Below are positions 1 through 6,470 of a stretch of 55,086 nt of DNA, one piece after another. A program made the position numbers and the translations under genes. The stretch comes from Kribbella catacumbae DSM 19601 (GTDB lineage Bacteria; Actinomycetota; Actinomycetes; Propionibacteriales; Kribbellaceae). The stretch spans positions 1-55,086 of the forward strand of contig NZ_AQUZ01000056.1 in the NCBI RefSeq assembly GCF_000372465.1, written 5' to 3'. Each line of letters starts with the position of its first letter. Positions within the stretch are counted from its first letter, which is position 1. The notes below the pieces were generated by a model. The model did not search any database. It was not told the origin of the DNA and saw only the letters and a program-made list of their open reading frames with translations.

Positions 1-225
1 GGACAGATCGTGCAATGTCTGCAACACCAGCACCGACGCCGCGACCTCACCCGGCAGACTCGGCCGCCCGGTCGAGCTCGGGAACAGATCCTCGAACAAC
101 CCGGCCGGGAACACCTCACCACGATGCTCAGCCAAGAACCCGAACACGCTCCCGGCCGGCACCAGATGCCCGACCAACGCCCGAGCGTCCATCAACTCCT
201 GATCAACCCCAGCTGAACCCTGCAC
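1..225 (-). CDS. IS1182-family transposase, N-terminal part (cut by window edge)
   Basis: Reading leftwards from a GTG at 225, 75 codons stay open to the window edge; an in-frame TGA lies 24 bases upstream of that GTG, so the start is well bounded. The peptide contains FPAGLFEDLFPS, GRPSLPGEVAASVLVLQ and LHDLS, the characteristic N-terminal (DUF772-type) region of IS1182 transposases, which precedes the DDE catalytic domain. The catalytic part lies outside the window, so whether the element is intact cannot be said. It sits directly after the dsbA-like gene and marks the left border of the accessory region. Confidence 0.75.
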   Translation of the reverse strand, partial: MQGSAGVDQELMDARALVGHLVPAGSVFGFLAEHRGEVFPAGLFEDLFPSSTGRPSLPGEVAASVLVLQTLHDLS

Positions 226-289
226 CCCACAATCGTCCCAGCACGGTCACCACACGACCGGGCCAACACGCAGGTTATTCAGCAGGCTC
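1..289 (-). mobile_element. End of an IS1182-type insertion sequence
   Basis: The transposase fragment plus about 64 bases of upstream sequence form the visible end of the element. The exact tip is uncertain because the other end is outside the window and the terminal inverted repeat cannot be matched. I place the tip near 289 because a perfect palindrome starts at 290 and the dsbA-like reading frame runs into this sequence (stop at 279-281). Confidence 0.45.
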
Positions 290-914
290 CTAGTGCGCCG
301 TGTCGGCGCACTAGCTTCTGACCCAGGGTGTCGACGATTGCCTTGCGTAGCTGGACGGGGCTCGGCACACCCTCGATGCGGGTGTCGCCGACCAGGATGG
401 TCGGCACGGACTGAACCTGGTGGGCCTGTGCCTCTCGAAGAGCGTCCTGGTGCTTCGCACGGTAGGCGCGGTCGTCCAGGGCGGCGCGGAAGGCGGCGCC
501 GTCCAGGCCGATCTCCTCGGCTAGGGCCTGCAGGATGTCGGGCTGTCCGAGGTCCTGGTTCTCCTGGAAGAAGGCGCGGAACATGCAGTGCGTGTACTCG
601 GTGCCCAGGCCGCGCTCGGCGGCGAACTGGTAACCCTCGAAAGCGAGCTGCGTGTACGGCTGCGGGGAGACGGTCGGCAAGGTGATGTCGACCCCCAGGC
701 GGCGGGCCATCGGGTAGACGGCCCGGGCCCAGATGGCGGGCAGGTACTCGTCCTCGGGGCGCAGTGTCGGGGCGGGAAAGGCCCGCAGCTCGAACGGCTT
801 CCACTCGATCTCGACGTCCAGGTCCTTCGTCGCCTCCTCGATCGGGCCTTCGGCGAGCATGCAGAAGGGGCAGACGTAGTCCGTGAAGATCGTGATCTTC
901 ACCCTGCCGGTCAT
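279..914 (-). CDS. DsbA/FrnE-like thiol oxidoreductase
   Basis: This 211-residue protein has a thioredoxin-fold DsbA domain of FrnE type. The active-site CPFC is at residues 15-18 directly after the first beta strand, a helical insertion occupies about 50-160, and the cis-proline loop VQSVPTILVG is near 170. There is no signal peptide, so it should act in the cytoplasm on small thiols or proteins. Its ATG overlaps the stop of the deaminase gene (ATGA, 911-914), so the two are translationally coupled and belong to the SMR operon. The last residues (ALGAC) are read from sequence that may belong to the IS, so the native C-terminus may have been altered by a few residues; the fold looks complete. 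Confidence 0.85.
   Translation of the reverse strand: MTGRVKITIFTDYVCPFCMLAEGPIEEATKDLDVEIEWKPFELRAFPAPTLRPEDEYLPAIWARAVYPMARRLGVDITLPTVSPQPYTQLAFEGYQFAAERGLGTEYTHCMFRAFFQENQDLGQPDILQALAEEIGLDGAAFRAALDDRAYRAKHQDALREAQAHQVQSVPTILVGDTRIEGVPSPVQLRKAIVDTLGQKLVRRHGALGAC
290..314. repeat. 11-bp perfect palindrome at the IS junction
   Basis: Arms CTAGTGCGCCG (290-300) and CGGCGCACTAG (304-314) pair perfectly around TGT. The stem lies at the very 3' end of the dsbA-like gene and directly beside the presumed IS end. It may be the old transcription terminator of the minus-strand operon (no T-tract is visible, which the insertion could have removed) or a hairpin chosen as insertion target. Both are inference. 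Confidence 0.6.
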
Positions 915-1396
915 CGCTTTCCGCCTCTGAGGCCGGTCTTGAACTCCTCGAACGGCACTTCGTGTCCCTCGATCGGGGCGTGCGTCACCTTGATCGGCCA
1001 GGTGGTGGGATCGCTGGCGAAGATGGAGTACGAGCTGCTGTAGTCGAAGCCGTAGACGCCGGCGGTGGTGCGGTCGGCGGCGTACACGATGTGCTCGATG
1101 CTGAAGTAGAGCGCGGCCATGTAACACAGGGCGCAGGGCTCGCCGGAGGCGATCAGAGTCGCACCCGCGACGCTGAGCCGGCCGTACTTCTTCGCGGCGG
1201 CGCGCAGAGCGACGATTTCGGCGTGCGCTGTGGAGTCGTCGTCCTCGAGGACCCGGTTGAAACCTGTGCCCAGAACTTGGCCGTCGCGGACAACGAGCCC
1301 GGAGAAGGGGATACCGCCGTCGGCGACGTGGCTGCGGCTGATCCGGACGGCCTCCTCGAGATGAGGAGCCAGATGGTCGAGGAGGTCAGTTGGCAT
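911..1396 (-). CDS. Guanine/cytosine deaminase-like zinc enzyme
   Basis: This 161-residue protein has the cytidine/deoxycytidylate deaminase fold. The zinc site is HAE at residues 58-60 (His ligand, catalytic Glu) and EPCALC with Cys88 and Cys91. The C-terminal AGVYGFDYSS segment resembles guanine-deaminase-type members (GuaD) more than cytidine deaminases, but the substrate cannot be assigned from sequence. I chose the ATG at 1396 because AAGGA lies a few bases upstream and the homologous region begins there; the longer open frame upstream is low-complexity shadow. It lies about 100 bases behind the second SMR gene and overlaps the dsbA-like gene. Position in an exporter operon suggests a role in resistance or in modifying the exported compound (inference). 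Confidence 0.8.
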   Translation of the reverse strand: MPTDLLDHLAPHLEEAVRISRSHVADGGIPFSGLVVRDGQVLGTGFNRVLEDDDSTAHAEIVALRAAAKKYGRLSVAGATLIASGEPCALCYMAALYFSIEHIVYAADRTTAGVYGFDYSSSYSIFASDPTTWPIKVTHAPIEGHEVPFEEFKTGLRGGKR

Positions 1397-1496
1397 GAGT
1401 CCGTCCTTGAGGAGAGGGGAAGTTCTGCTGCGAAGCACACCCGGAGCGGCCCGCTTTGGAGTGGAGCGGAGCTGCCCCGGGTGCGGCACAAGGTCT

Positions 1497-1898
1497 TCAG
1501 ACGCCGGCGCTCTCGGCTTCCTGCGGCTGCTCGACGGGTGTCTTGGGGCTGTCCAGCCGGTCGGCGAGCTTGAGCCAGATGACGCCGGCGATGATGAGGC
1601 AGAGCCACAAGGACTGGACGAGGGTGAGGCGCTCGTCGAAGAAGACGGGGCCGAGGACCGCAGCTCCGGCCGCCCCGATTCCTGCCCAGACCGCATAGCC
1701 GATGCTGACCTCGATGGTGCGCAGTGCGGCGCTCAGCGCCCACAGGGTCAGCAGGAAGAACACGACGGCGACCAGCGACCAGGTCAGGCGGGTGAAGCCA
1801 TGGCTTCCGCCGACCGAGAGCGCGTAGCCGATTTCGAACCCGCCGGCCAGCAGGAGCATGAGCCAGGAGCGGGCCGCGGAGGGACTAATCGAGGACAT
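1497..1898 (-). CDS. SMR-family efflux subunit (larger partner)
   Basis: This 133-residue small multidrug resistance protein has four predicted membrane helices. The conserved membrane glutamate that couples proton and drug movement is Glu22 (FEIGYALS), and SIGYAVWAGIG is the family's helix-3 signature. A polar tail of about 25 residues (rich in Pro, Glu) extends beyond the usual 105-110 residue length. It follows a shorter SMR gene by 44 bases, an arrangement typical of two-gene systems such as EbrAB or YkkCD in which both subunits are needed for a heterodimeric pump. An AAAGGA-type ribosome site precedes the ATG. The substrate is unknown; proximity suggests the product of the neighbouring operon. 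Confidence 0.88.
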   Translation of the reverse strand: MSSISPSAARSWLMLLLAGGFEIGYALSVGGSHGFTRLTWSLVAVVFFLLTLWALSAALRTIEVSIGYAVWAGIGAAGAAVLGPVFFDERLTLVQSLWLCLIIAGVIWLKLADRLDSPKTPVEQPQEAESAGV

Positions 1899-1942
1899 CT
1901 GGGGATTCCTTTCGAGATGAACGGGGCGGTGGCGAGCGGGTT

Positions 1943-2263
1943 CTACGCAGCGCCGCTGAGCTGGAGGCCGACGACCCCGGCGATGATCGCCGCGATGCCG
2001 AGCCCCTTGCGCCAGCTGAGGCGCTGGCCGAACAGCCACGCGCCGAGCAGCGTGATGCCGACGCCGGAGACCGAGGTCCAGACGGCGTATCCGACGCCGA
2101 CGTCGAAGGTCAGCAGAGCCCTGCTGAGGAAGTAGGTGCCGAAGGCGCCGCTGACCAGCGTCACGATCGTCCACTTGCGGTTGGTGAAGCCTTCGGCCTT
2201 GCCGGCTGCGATCGCGACGACGATCTCGAAGACGACGGCGACGCCGAGGTAGAGCCAGTGCAT
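1943..2263 (-). CDS. SMR-family efflux subunit (smaller partner)
   Basis: This 106-residue, four-helix SMR protein carries the essential Glu13 (VVFEIVVA) and the helix-3 motif GVGYAVWTSVSGVG. It is the first gene of the minus-strand operon. I use the ATG at 2263, which has AAAGGA 8-9 bases upstream and aligns with the family N-terminus; the 24-residue longer reading would run through the operator at 2307-2324. With the 133-residue SMR behind it, it probably forms an antiparallel heterodimer in the cytoplasmic membrane. Expression is likely controlled by the divergent MarR protein. Confidence 0.9.
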   Translation of the reverse strand: MHWLYLGVAVVFEIVVAIAAGKAEGFTNRKWTIVTLVSGAFGTYFLSRALLTFDVGVGYAVWTSVSGVGITLLGAWLFGQRLSWRKGLGIAAIIAGVVGLQLSGAA

Positions 2264-2306
2264 GCGGGTGTCCTTTCGTTGGGTGGCCGAGAAACCGCCG
2301 GAAGAT

Positions 2307-2345
2307 TGCTTGTACATGCAAGCATTGCGGTTCACTGTACGTCAA
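2307..2345 (-). promoter_or_regulatory. SMR-operon promoter with MarR-type operator
   Basis: The inverted repeat TGCTTG-TACATG-CAAGCA occupies 2307-2324. On the minus strand a -35-like TTGACG (2340-2345) is followed by about 18 bases and TTGCAT, so the palindrome would cover the -10 region. The half-site is shared with the operator at 2990-3005, and GCATGTA also occurs at 2382-2388 in front of the marR gene. Promoter and operator calls are from pattern only. Confidence 0.6.
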
Positions 2346-2422
2346 TGATGTGATCGAGGGGAACACCAGGACGTTGCATGAGCATGTAGTCTGATCAAGT
2401 ATCAACCGAGGGAGGCCGACCC

Positions 2423-2872
2423 ATGACAACTTCGCACCTTGCGCCCCCGCGCACCTCCGACCGCAGCGCGTGGGATCGCGTCCTGATGCTGCACGCGCGG
2501 GTGGAACGCGAGCTGTCCCTGGCCCTGCACGGCCGGCACGGCATCGGCCTGTCGGAGTACCGGTCGCTGGAGCATCTGGTCCATTCCGAGACCAGTGAGC
2601 TGCGGATGCAGGAGCTCGCCGACAAGGTGGGCCTGGGCCAATCGTCGATCACCCGGCTGGTGGCGCGGTTGGAGAAGGCCGGTTTCGCCTACAAGGACCT
2701 GTGCCCGTCGGACAAGCGCGGCGTCTATGCGGTGATCACGGACAAGGGGCGGGAGCGCTACCAGCTGGCCCGCGCGACCTATGCGGAAGTCCTCTCGTCC
2801 GCCCTGAACGTCTTCGCCGCCGACCCGGAACTGGGTCTCACGGTCCAGGCTCTGCGGACCCCTCAGAGCTGA
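2423..2872 (+). CDS. MarR-family transcriptional regulator
   Basis: This 149-residue protein is all-helical at both ends with a winged helix-turn-helix between. MQELADKVGLGQSSITRLVARLEKAG (about residues 57-82) is the recognition unit, and SDKRGVYAVITDKGRE is the wing with the usual D-R-G pattern. GGGAGG precedes the ATG by 8 bases. It is divergent from the SMR operon and upstream of the biosynthetic operon, and the two flanking control regions share palindromic half-sites. It is therefore the likely repressor of both, probably released by a small ligand such as the pathway product (inference). Confidence 0.9.
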   Translation: MTTSHLAPPRTSDRSAWDRVLMLHARVERELSLALHGRHGIGLSEYRSLEHLVHSETSELRMQELADKVGLGQSSITRLVARLEKAGFAYKDLCPSDKRGVYAVITDKGRERYQLARATYAEVLSSALNVFAADPELGLTVQALRTPQS

Positions 2873-2901
2873 CTTCCGGCCGGCCTCGCCGGCCGCTCCG
2901 C

Positions 2902-2937
2902 ACCCCCGCTGCGCCGATGGCGCTCGGGGGTCTTTTT
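2902..2937 (+). terminator. Rho-independent terminator after marR
   Basis: The outer stem ACCCCCG/CGGGGGT and inner stem GCGCC/GGCGC close around GAT and are followed directly by CTTTTTT. This is the clearest intrinsic terminator in the window. It separates the marR transcript from the biosynthetic operon, which therefore needs its own promoter. Confidence 0.85.
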
Positions 2938-2989
2938 TGTTTGCACGCTCAAATACCATGATCCTGCTCACAGCTACTTCGCCAAGTAG

Positions 2990-3022
2990 ATGCTTGACCA
3001 AGCATGTACCTCGCGGGATACC
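2990..3022 (+). promoter_or_regulatory. Promoter and MarR-type operator of the biosynthetic operon
   Basis: A perfect inverted repeat ATGCTTG-AC-CAAGCAT (2990-3005) contains a -35-like TTGACC (2994-2999); 17 bases later GATACC (3017-3022) could serve as -10. A repressor on the palindrome would block the -35 element. The half-site matches that of the SMR operon (spacer 2 here, 6 there), and GCATGTA (3002-3008) overlaps the right arm. The 5' leader to the GTG at 3106 would be about 75 bases. Confidence 0.6.
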
Positions 3023-3105
3023 TTCGGGACCGTCGCCACGGGATTCGAACAGTCGAACGAGTGGTGTGCGCGTCCAGAAACCGTCCCTACCGTGAGGAAT
3101 CCGCC

Positions 3106-4575
3106 GTGCCATCGCCCCGCCTGGCCGAAGCCGTCGCCGTTCACGGCCACCTACGACCTCACGATCCCGCCCTGGTCTTCAACGACCGCACCATCACGTA
3201 CGGCGAACTGAGCGACCTCACGCAGGCCTTTCGTCACAGCTTGCTCGAGTTGCGCCTGCCGCCCGGAAGCACGGTCTGCGTCCCGGCGTACAAGACGCCG
3301 GAGACGATCGCGCTGCTCCTCGCCGTGTTCCACGAGGGCCTCGTCGCACTGGCTCCCGCACCCGACCTGGGCGCAGCCGCATTGGCACGCCTGTCGCAGC
3401 AAGCGCGCGCCACTCATGTCCTCACCGGGTCTGCGATCGATGCCCTGACGGCGGACCCGGTACACACCGACGAGAAGGAGGCAGCGGGATTCGCGTCAGC
3501 GGATGCGGGAGGTTCGTGCCTTCTGCTCACCACCTCCGGCTCCACCGGCACCCCGAAGATCGTGCCCAGTGCGGCTGCCGGTTTCGAGGCTTTCGCTGCC
3601 TGGGCGACGCACGAGTTTGCCCTCACCTCCAGTGATGTCGCGCTCTCCTACGCCCCTCTCAACTTCGACCTCGCGCTCCTGGACATCTGGTCCTTCCTGC
3701 AGGTGGGGGCGCAGGTCGTCCTGGTGGATCAGGGCAGGGCCACGGACGGACCGTACGTCCAGGCGCTGGTCGCGAAGCACGACGTCACCTTCATCCAGGG
3801 CGTGCCGATGCTGTACCGCCTGCTGGTTGAAGACGGCTCACCCAACCCCGCTGTGCGTCAGGTGATCTTCACCGGGGACAGCGTGCCGGACTCGCTGCTG
3901 GCACCGGTGAGTGCGGCCTTCCCGCGGGCCCGGTTCCACAACGTGTTCGGCTGCACGGAGACCAACGACTCGTTCATCCACGAGGTCGACCCCGCTACAC
4001 CGACTCCGAGGATGCCGATCGGCCGGCCGATCGCCGGCACCGACGCACTCATCCGCGACCCGGACGGCGCGATCGTGCGGTCCGCCGGGGCCGGAGAGCT
4101 CCTGGTGGCCACCCCGTTCCAGACCGATGGCTATCTCAACACCGCACTGAACGCCGAGACGTTCACGGTGATCGACGGCCGCACCTTCTACCGCACCGGC
4201 GACCTCGTCACCCGCGACGAGTCCGGCTTGTACAGCCTGCAGGGCCGCGCGGACTGGCAGGTGAAGGTCCGGGGCGTGCGCACCAATCTGCAGGAAGTGG
4301 AGCGGGTGATCGCCGCGCATCCGGACGTGGTCGAGGCGGTCGTCGTCCCGCTGCCCGACGAACAGGCCGGGGTCCGGTTGCACGCTCACGTCAGCCGGCG
4401 TCCCAGCAGCGCCTTGACCGGTCTGCGGCTGCGGACGCACGCCGGCAAGAACCTGCCGCGGCATGCCATTCCCACCTCCGTACACGTCACGGACACCCCG
4501 CTGCCCCGTACCTCCACGGGCAAGCCCGACCGAAACCTGATCAAGAGCAACCGCCTGAAGGAGATCCATCCGTGA
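3106..4575 (+). CDS. Stand-alone amino-acid adenylation enzyme (AMP-dependent ligase)
   Basis: This 489-residue ANL-superfamily adenylating enzyme resembles stand-alone NRPS A domains (DltA/PltF type). The phosphate loop TTSGSTGTPK is near 142-151, FYRTGDL near 360, the hinge GRADWQVKVRGVR follows, and the catalytic lysine is Lys473 in TSTGKPDRN. The GTG at 3106 is chosen because GAGGAA lies 6 bases upstream and the protein then starts where the family does; the frame is open further upstream through the promoter. Its stop overlaps the start of a carrier protein (GTGA). It most likely activates an amino or other carboxylic acid as the AMP ester and loads it onto that carrier. The substrate cannot be read with confidence. 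Confidence 0.88.
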   Translation: MPSPRLAEAVAVHGHLRPHDPALVFNDRTITYGELSDLTQAFRHSLLELRLPPGSTVCVPAYKTPETIALLLAVFHEGLVALAPAPDLGAAALARLSQQARATHVLTGSAIDALTADPVHTDEKEAAGFASADAGGSCLLLTTSGSTGTPKIVPSAAAGFEAFAAWATHEFALTSSDVALSYAPLNFDLALLDIWSFLQVGAQVVLVDQGRATDGPYVQALVAKHDVTFIQGVPMLYRLLVEDGSPNPAVRQVIFTGDSVPDSLLAPVSAAFPRARFHNVFGCTETNDSFIHEVDPATPTPRMPIGRPIAGTDALIRDPDGAIVRSAGAGELLVATPFQTDGYLNTALNAETFTVIDGRTFYRTGDLVTRDESGLYSLQGRADWQVKVRGVRTNLQEVERVIAAHPDVVEAVVVPLPDEQAGVRLHAHVSRRPSSALTGLRLRTHAGKNLPRHAIPTSVHVTDTPLPRTSTGKPDRNLIKSNRLKEIHP

Positions 4576-4838
4576 ACAGCAAAGACGTCGCCGGCGAGAT
4601 CCGTGCCTATGTCGTGGCGCAGTTCCTGGCCGGCGAGGACAGCTCCGACCTGACCGGTGACTACAGCCTGATCGAGTCGGGCGTGATCGACAGCCTCGGG
4701 CTGATCCGGCTCATCTCGCACCTCACCGAGACCTACGAAGTCTCCTTCGACGACCTCGAGCTCGGCCCGGACAACTTCCGCAGCCTCGACGCGATCGTCG
4801 ACCTGGTCACCACCCACTCCACCGCCAGCGCGGCCTGA
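4572..4838 (+). CDS. Acyl/peptidyl carrier protein
   Basis: This acidic 88-residue four-helix protein has a phosphopantetheine attachment site at Ser41 in the motif GVIDSLGLIRL (helix II start). Length and motif match free-standing carrier proteins paired with adenylation enzymes. Translation starts at a GTG overlapping the stop of the adenylation gene, so the two are coupled and probably made in fixed ratio. The thioester-bound substrate would be presented to the acyl-CoA-dehydrogenase-like enzyme encoded downstream, as in prolyl-carrier oxidation systems (RedM/O/W, PltF/L/E). That analogy is inference. Confidence 0.92.
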   Translation: MNSKDVAGEIRAYVVAQFLAGEDSSDLTGDYSLIESGVIDSLGLIRLISHLTETYEVSFDDLELGPDNFRSLDAIVDLVTTHSTASAA

Positions 4839-4872
4839 GCACCTCCCAACCAGTAGCAAGGAGCAGGAAGAC

Positions 4873-5247
4873 ATGATCGTGCGCAGCATCGAGACCCTCG
4901 CCCCCGTCGAGTGGGGTAACGGCCTCAGCTACCGCGTTCTCACCCAGGCCGACGGCATGGGCTTTGCCGTCTGCGACACCCTCGTCCGGCGCGGCACGAC
5001 GAGCGCCCTCCAGTACCGCGAACACCTCGAGGCCTGCTACTGCGTGGGCGGCTCGGGTGAGGTGGTGGAGAAGGACGGCACCCGCCACAAGATCGTGGAG
5101 GGCACCATCTACGCGCTCAACGAGCACGACCCGCACTACCTGGTCGCGTCCGATGACGAGGACCTGCACCTGATCTCCGTGTTCAACCCGCCGATCAACG
5201 GCGACGAGAAGCACACGCTGTCGGCGGACGGCTTCTCCCAGTACTGA
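4873..5247 (+). CDS. Ectoine-synthase-like cupin (EctC family)
   Basis: This 124-residue single-domain cupin is recognisable over its whole length as EctC-like: MIVRSIETL at the N-terminus, DGMGFAVCDT, HLEACYCVGGSGE, GTIYALNEHDPHYL and SVFNPP. The three residues known to bind iron in EctC appear to be kept as Glu53, Tyr80 and His88. EctC closes the tetrahydropyrimidine ring of ectoine by removing water from N-acetyl-diaminobutyrate. No ectA, ectB or ectD gene is in the window, and the gene sits in a ligase-carrier-dehydrogenase operon, so it probably performs a related cyclodehydration on another substrate (inference). AAGGAG lies upstream of the ATG. The C-terminus (DGFSQY) keeps the short aromatic tail of the family. 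Confidence 0.88.
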   Translation: MIVRSIETLAPVEWGNGLSYRVLTQADGMGFAVCDTLVRRGTTSALQYREHLEACYCVGGSGEVVEKDGTRHKIVEGTIYALNEHDPHYLVASDDEDLHLISVFNPPINGDEKHTLSADGFSQY

Positions 5248-5266
5248 CGCAGTACTGATGCGGCAC

Positions 5267-5293
5267 GGTGGGGCCGCCGCCCGCGGCTCCACC
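5267..5293 (+). other. Hairpin between ectC-like and dehydrogenase genes
   Basis: GGTGGGGCCGC (5267-5277) and GCGGCTCCACC (5283-5293) form an 11-bp stem with one G-U pair and a 5-base loop, in the only sizeable gap (88 bases) of the operon. No T-tract follows, so it is more likely an RNA-processing or stability element than a full terminator. Confidence 0.5.
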
Positions 5294-5335
5294 GGGTCCC
5301 AGCCCTCTGACACCCGACCCGACTGAGGACGCCTC

Positions 5336-6454
5336 TTGAACGACGACCTTTTCCACCTCGCCACCCCGTGGGCAGATCAGCTCAACGCAGACCTACAGGA
5401 GTCGGATGCGGCAGGTGCCTTCCCGCAGGACAAGTGGAAGGCCATTCAGGACTCCGGGATCCTGCGGACACCCTTCCACTCCGACCTCGGCGGCAGCGGC
5501 CGCAGCCTGACCGAGACCATGCGGGCGCTGGAAGGACTCGGGTACACGTCCCGTGACGCGGGCCTGTCCTTCTCCACGTCCACCCAGATCGTGTCCGTCG
5601 GCATCCCGCTGCAGCGGTTCGCGTCGCCGGAACTCAAGAACCGGCACCTGCCCGGCATCATGGCCGGCGACCTGATCACCGCGCACGCGATCACCGAGGA
5701 GTCCGGCGGGTCCGATGCGACGAACGTGTCCACCGTCGCCCGCCGCGACGGGGACCACTATGTTGTCAACGGCAACAAAATGTTCATCACCAACGCCCCG
5801 ATCGCCGATCTGTTCCTGCTGTACGTCCGCACCGGCAAGCCGGGCCCGTTCGGCCTGACCACGTTGCTGGTCGAGGCCGGCACACCTGGCCTGGCTGTCG
5901 GGCCGACCATGGACAAGCTAGGGCTGCGCACCAGCCCGATCGGCACGCTCTCCTTCGAGGAGTTGCGGATTCCCGTCGCCAACCGCATCGGTGCCGAGGG
6001 AGCGGGGTTCCTCGTCCTGGACTACGTGATGAAGCGTGAGGTCCTGTTCGGCTTCTCCCTCACGCTCGGCGAGATGACCCGCCGGCTGGAGGAGACGGTC
6101 CAGTTCGCCAAGTCCCGCACGCAGTTCGGGCAGCCGATCGGCAAGTACCAGGCCGTCTCCCACAAGCTCGCCGACATGGCGATGCGGGTGGAGACCGCCC
6201 GCAAATGGCTGACCGACACGGGAGCCAAGGTCGAGGCCGGGCAGGACGCCGCCTTCGATCTCGCCGCCACCAAGACGATCGTCTCCGAGGCCAACGTGCA
6301 GACCGCGCTGGACGCCGTACAGATCCATGGTGGTCGCGGGGTGCTCACCGAGTTCGGGATGGAGCGCGAGCTGCGCAACTCCATCGCCGGGACGATCTAC
6401 TCCGGCAGCTCAGAGATCCAGCGCAACCGCATCGCCACTCTCGTCGGCCTCTGA
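5336..6454 (+). CDS. Acyl-CoA-dehydrogenase-like flavoprotein
   Basis: This 372-residue protein has the complete ACAD fold: helical N-terminal domain, middle beta domain with ITEESGGSD and VNGNKMFITNA (FAD/substrate loops), and C-terminal helical domain with SRTQFGQPIGKYQ and QIHGGRGVLTEFGMER. It starts at TTG 5336 with GAGGA 7 bases upstream. Next to an adenylation enzyme and a carrier protein it most likely desaturates a carrier-bound acyl or aminoacyl group. The usual catalytic glutamate of the YEGT segment is replaced by Ser356 (IYSGSSEIQ). The alternative IVD/LCAD-type base is not at its exact place either; the nearest acid is Glu235 (KREVLFG). Activity may use a shifted base or differ from normal oxidation. 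Confidence 0.88.
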   Translation: MNDDLFHLATPWADQLNADLQESDAAGAFPQDKWKAIQDSGILRTPFHSDLGGSGRSLTETMRALEGLGYTSRDAGLSFSTSTQIVSVGIPLQRFASPELKNRHLPGIMAGDLITAHAITEESGGSDATNVSTVARRDGDHYVVNGNKMFITNAPIADLFLLYVRTGKPGPFGLTTLLVEAGTPGLAVGPTMDKLGLRTSPIGTLSFEELRIPVANRIGAEGAGFLVLDYVMKREVLFGFSLTLGEMTRRLEETVQFAKSRTQFGQPIGKYQAVSHKLADMAMRVETARKWLTDTGAKVEAGQDAAFDLAATKTIVSEANVQTALDAVQIHGGRGVLTEFGMERELRNSIAGTIYSGSSEIQRNRIATLVGL

Positions 6455-6470
6455 TCAGGACAGGACTGCT

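Noticed and set aside
10..293. Two overlapping plus-strand frames at the left edge
   Set aside because: Low-complexity Arg/Pro/Thr-rich peptides; the opposite strand encodes a recognisable IS1182 transposase N-terminus.
1943..2335. Longer start for the small SMR gene at 2335
   Set aside because: It would translate through the operator and add 24 residues with no place in a four-helix SMR protein; the ATG at 2263 has a proper ribosome site.
3004..3105. 34-residue N-terminal extension of the adenylation enzyme
   Set aside because: It overlaps the promoter and operator; GTG 3106 has GAGGAA at correct spacing.
4873..5247. Ectoine biosynthesis operon
   Set aside because: Only the EctC-like gene is present; no diaminobutyrate aminotransferase or acetyltransferase, and the neighbours form a carrier-protein pathway.
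3106..6454. Prolyl-carrier to pyrrole-carrier conversion (RedM/O/W or PltF/L/E type)
   Set aside because: Gene types match, but the substrate code of the ligase cannot be read with confidence and the EctC-like, transglutaminase-like and racemase-fold genes are foreign to those systems. Kept only as an analogy.
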